Of a stretch of 7,412 bases of DNA, positions 5,530 to 7,412 are shown piece after piece. Origin of the DNA: an uncultured Alphaproteobacteria bacterium (GTDB taxonomy: Bacteria > Pseudomonadota > Alphaproteobacteria > Reyranellales > Reyranellaceae); NCBI GenBank assembly GCA_903929895.1, contig CAIYWM010000949.1, positions 1-7,412 of the forward strand, in the 5' to 3' direction. Position numbers and translations under genes: made by a program. Each line of letters opens with the position of its first letter. The first letter of the stretch is position 1. The notes under the pieces were generated by a model. It saw only the letters and a list, made by a program, of their open reading frames with translations, was not told the origin of the DNA and did not search any database.

Positions 5530-6853
5530 TGAGTCGCCCGGAGTCTGTGAGGACGTAAATAGTCTGGTTGGCAATGACCGGACCGAGGCGCACACGGTCG
5601 CGCACGTCGATCTTGCCCATGATCTCCCCCGTATAGGGCGAGACCACCACCAGATCACCCAGCGAACTGGTCAACAGGAGGCGGTCACCCGCCAGCACCG
5701 GCCCACCCCACAGGACCGGCACGCGCTTCTTGGCGTCCTCGTAGCGGGTGAGCGGCGTGACCCATCGGACCTTGCCGGTATCGCGGACCATGGCCACCAC
5801 GTCGGCATTGCCGGTGAGCACGAAAAGGAAGCGGCCCGCCGTCCATGGCGTCTGGCTGCCGCCGATGTTGCGATCCCATTGCCGTTGGCCGGAGCGGAGG
5901 TCGATACCGGCGATCTGTCCGGCGGAACCCATTGCGATCACGAGGCCGCGATCGATGACCGGACGGCCGCGAATGTCGGCGAGGTTGCCGAAGGCGCGGA
6001 GATCGGCGCGCGCCCCGATAAGCGATTCGTTCCAGATCGGACGGCCGTTGTCGGCGCGCAGCGCAACGACCTCTCCCGACGTAAACGGCGCGACAACGGT
6101 GTCGCCCGAGCCCGCCGGGCTGTTGCCGCCGACATATCCCGACGATTCCTGCAGACCGGGGAACTGCCACAGGTCGGAGCCGTCGGAAGCGGCGAGCGCA
6201 TGCAGCTTGTTGTCGATGGCGATGACGAAGACCCGGTCGTTGAACACCAGCGGCGCTCCCCGGACCGGCGCGCTGACGCCCGAGTTCCACTCCTCCTTGC
6301 CGGTGTTCGGGTCGAGCGAATAGACCATGGCGAAGCCCGTCGTCACGAACAGCTTCCCGCCGTAATAGGCGAGGCCGCCGCCGAATTCGTCGGAGTCGCG
6401 CGCCTTCTCCGGCGCCAGGGTGACCCGCCACAGCAGGGCGCCGGTGTCGGCGTTGAAGGCCGAGACGGTGCCCTGCGCGTCCTTGGCAAACACCTTGCCT
6501 TCGGCGACGACCGGCGGCGTCGTAAGGATGCGGGTCGAGCTGCTGCCCGACCCGACGTCGGCGGTCCAGATGATCTGCGGCGAGGCCCCGATCGCCAGGT
6601 TGTGCATGGCATTGTGCGCGAAGCCGCCAGACTGAGGCCAGGACTCGTTCACCGTCGGCGGCGGCAGCACGACCTGCATGTTCGCGACATCGCTGTCGGG
6701 CTCGAGGTCCTTGCGATCGCCCAGCACGGAAACGCGCTCGCCGGGCAGCGGCGTCTTCTTCTTGTCTAGAATATCGCAGCCGGAAAGGGAGACCACCAGC
6801 AGGGCGGCGGCGAGAAGGAAACGGGGATCAACCACGCGCAACACGCTCGACAT
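5516..6853 (-). CDS. bamB: Outer-membrane protein assembly factor BamB, PQQ-like beta-propeller lipoprotein
   Basis: BamB is a periplasmic lipoprotein that helps BamA fold and insert outer-membrane proteins. The 445-aa protein has a type II signal peptide: positive residues at R6 and R11, a hydrophobic core at about 12-22 and the lipobox LSGC with lipid cysteine C26. A short linker with PLPGER (35-40) follows. From about residue 70 onward come repeated propeller blades with the PQQ-like pattern ending in D/N-x-G-x-x-x-W: NADTGALLW (134-142), DPNTGKEEW (181-189), ASDGSDLW (222-229), RADNGRPIW (266-274), LRSGQRQW (319-326) and RDTGKVRW (357-364), plus later degenerate ones. This fits an eight-bladed propeller. 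The gene starts four bases after the TPR gene's stop and overlaps der, an order also found in E. coli (yfgM-bamB-der). The GGAGG at 6866-6870 is 12 bases before the ATG, slightly far. The residue after C26 is Asp, which in E. coli favours inner-membrane retention. Confidence 0.94.
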   Translation of the reverse strand: MSSVLRVVDPRFLLAAALLVVSLSGCDILDKKKTPLPGERVSVLGDRKDLEPDSDVANMQVVLPPPTVNESWPQSGGFAHNAMHNLAIGASPQIIWTADVGSGSSSTRILTTPPVVAEGKVFAKDAQGTVSAFNADTGALLWRVTLAPEKARDSDEFGGGLAYYGGKLFVTTGFAMVYSLDPNTGKEEWNSGVSAPVRGAPLVFNDRVFVIAIDNKLHALAASDGSDLWQFPGLQESSGYVGGNSPAGSGDTVVAPFTSGEVVALRADNGRPIWNESLIGARADLRAFGNLADIRGRPVIDRGLVIAMGSAGQIAGIDLRSGQRQWDRNIGGSQTPWTAGRFLFVLTGNADVVAMVRDTGKVRWVTPLTRYEDAKKRVPVLWGGPVLAGDRLLLTSSLGDLVVVSPYTGEIMGKIDVRDRVRLGPVIANQTIYVLTDSGRLIALR

Positions 6854-6857
6854 CGGA

Positions 6858-7412
6858 TTACTTAGCCTCCGCGCCGCCGTGGAGATTGAGCATTGCCGTG
6901 ACCCGCTGCGACGTGCCCTGCGGCACGGCCGGATCCTTGGCGATCTCGTTCCACAATTCCTTCGCGCGCTTGGTATCGCCCTTGCGCACGGCCAGCATCG
7001 CCTGAAGCTCGCGCACGCTCAGACCAAACGGGCGGCCAGGAGCGGCAAGCGGCTCGAGCCTGGCGACCATTTCCTCGGCCTTGGGCGTGTCGATGCTCTT
7101 GAAGGCGGCGATCACCAGCGCGAGGTCGCTGAGTTCGCTCGCCGACAGGCTGGGGGCCACCGACGAGAGCGCGGTTACCTGCTCCTCGAGGGTGGCGCGG
7201 AGCTGCGCGGCGGTGAGCGCCGCCAGAGAACGGTAGGGCTGGAGCGCGTTGGCCGCCTGCTTCTCCAGTTCGGTGCGCGCTGCGGCCGGATCCGTCGCGA
7301 TCTGCGCCAGCGCGGCCGAATAGGTGGCGCTCGCTGCAGCCCGCTGCGCCCGATCGTACTGACGCCAGCCCACGAATCCCGTGACAGCTACGACGATCAC
7401 GACCGCTCCGGC
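6858..7412 (-). CDS. YfgM-like membrane-anchored TPR protein, C-terminal 184 residues (5' end outside window)
   Basis: In E. coli the YfgM family is a single-pass inner-membrane protein with a periplasmic TPR-like domain, linked to the SecYEG translocon and periplasmic chaperones. The visible part opens with the end of a hydrophobic segment (AGAVVIVVAVTGFVGW) followed by RQYDRAQRAAASATYSAAL, typical of the family just after the membrane helix. Then come Ala-rich helical repeats, including the pair AMLAVRKGDTKRAKELWNEI near the C-terminus. A GTG at 7400 is not the start, because the codons before it continue the membrane helix. The true start lies beyond the right edge, probably only a few dozen codons away. 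The position immediately before bamB and der supports the assignment. Exact function in this organism is inferred from context. Confidence 0.8.
   Translation of the reverse strand, partial: AGAVVIVVAVTGFVGWRQYDRAQRAAASATYSAALAQIATDPAAARTELEKQAANALQPYRSLAALTAAQLRATLEEQVTALSSVAPSLSASELSDLALVIAAFKSIDTPKAEEMVARLEPLAAPGRPFGLSVRELQAMLAVRKGDTKRAKELWNEIAKDPAVPQGTSQRVTAMLNLHGGAEAK

Noticed and set aside
4415..6769. A 784-codon plus-strand frame across der and bamB, and a 477-codon one at 4099-5532
   Set aside because: Both are antisense to well-supported genes, lack family similarity, and are rich in Ser/Arg/Pro or Asp/Arg/Gln from reading a high-GC gene backwards.
7398..7400. GTG start codon for the TPR protein
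   Set aside because: Codons upstream of the GTG continue the same hydrophobic helix to the window edge, so the gene begins outside.
1..7412. tRNA, rRNA, CRISPR array or transposable element
   Set aside because: I saw no cloverleaf-like pattern, no regularly spaced repeats and no transposase or integrase motifs on either strand.

Overview
The window is GC-rich DNA (roughly two thirds G+C by eye, with strongly GC-biased third codon positions). It fits an alphaproteobacterium. The TPR/YfgM-like gene - bamB - der order is a conserved proteobacterial outer-membrane/ribosome-assembly neighbourhood, and the proteins look alphaproteobacterial (for example the PLPGER segment after the BamB lipobox and an NKCE motif in the first G domain of Der). 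A free-living Rhodospirillales- or Reyranella-like lineage would suit, but that placement is a guess. Every gene I can support lies on the minus strand, so the window reads from right to left.

Right part (7412 down to 4093): a housekeeping block. The 3' part of a membrane-anchored TPR protein (YfgM/TPR_21 type) is cut by the window edge. Four bases later comes bamB, a beta-propeller lipoprotein of the outer-membrane protein assembly complex. The double GTPase der (ribosome assembly) overlaps the end of bamB and appears to start at a TTG codon. The tight packing suggests one transcript.

Middle (3866 to 4092): an intergenic region of about 227 bases with four perfect stem-loops. Two of them form a tandem array separated by an identical 11-base linker; the first begins inside the der stop codon. 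They probably end the der transcript and may belong to a dispersed repeat family. The leader of the next operon follows.

Left part (3865 down to 242): a complete three-gene molybdenum hydroxylase operon of the xanthine dehydrogenase/CO dehydrogenase superfamily, in the order FAD subunit (288 aa), [2Fe-2S] subunit (158 aa), molybdopterin catalytic subunit (759 aa). Spacing is 4 bases and then an ATGA overlap. The three proteins would form a heterohexameric enzyme that oxidises an unknown substrate at the Mo centre and passes electrons through two [2Fe-2S] clusters to FAD. The active-site loop is AYRAPGAP, so it is not form I CO dehydrogenase, and form II is also unlikely. A strong hairpin lies just after the operon. 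At the far left edge there may be the first 45 codons of another minus-strand gene that continues outside the window.

I found no mobile element, CRISPR array, RNA gene or clearly new defence-type system. The main open points are the enzyme's substrate, the tandem palindrome array after der, and the Asp after the BamB lipid cysteine.
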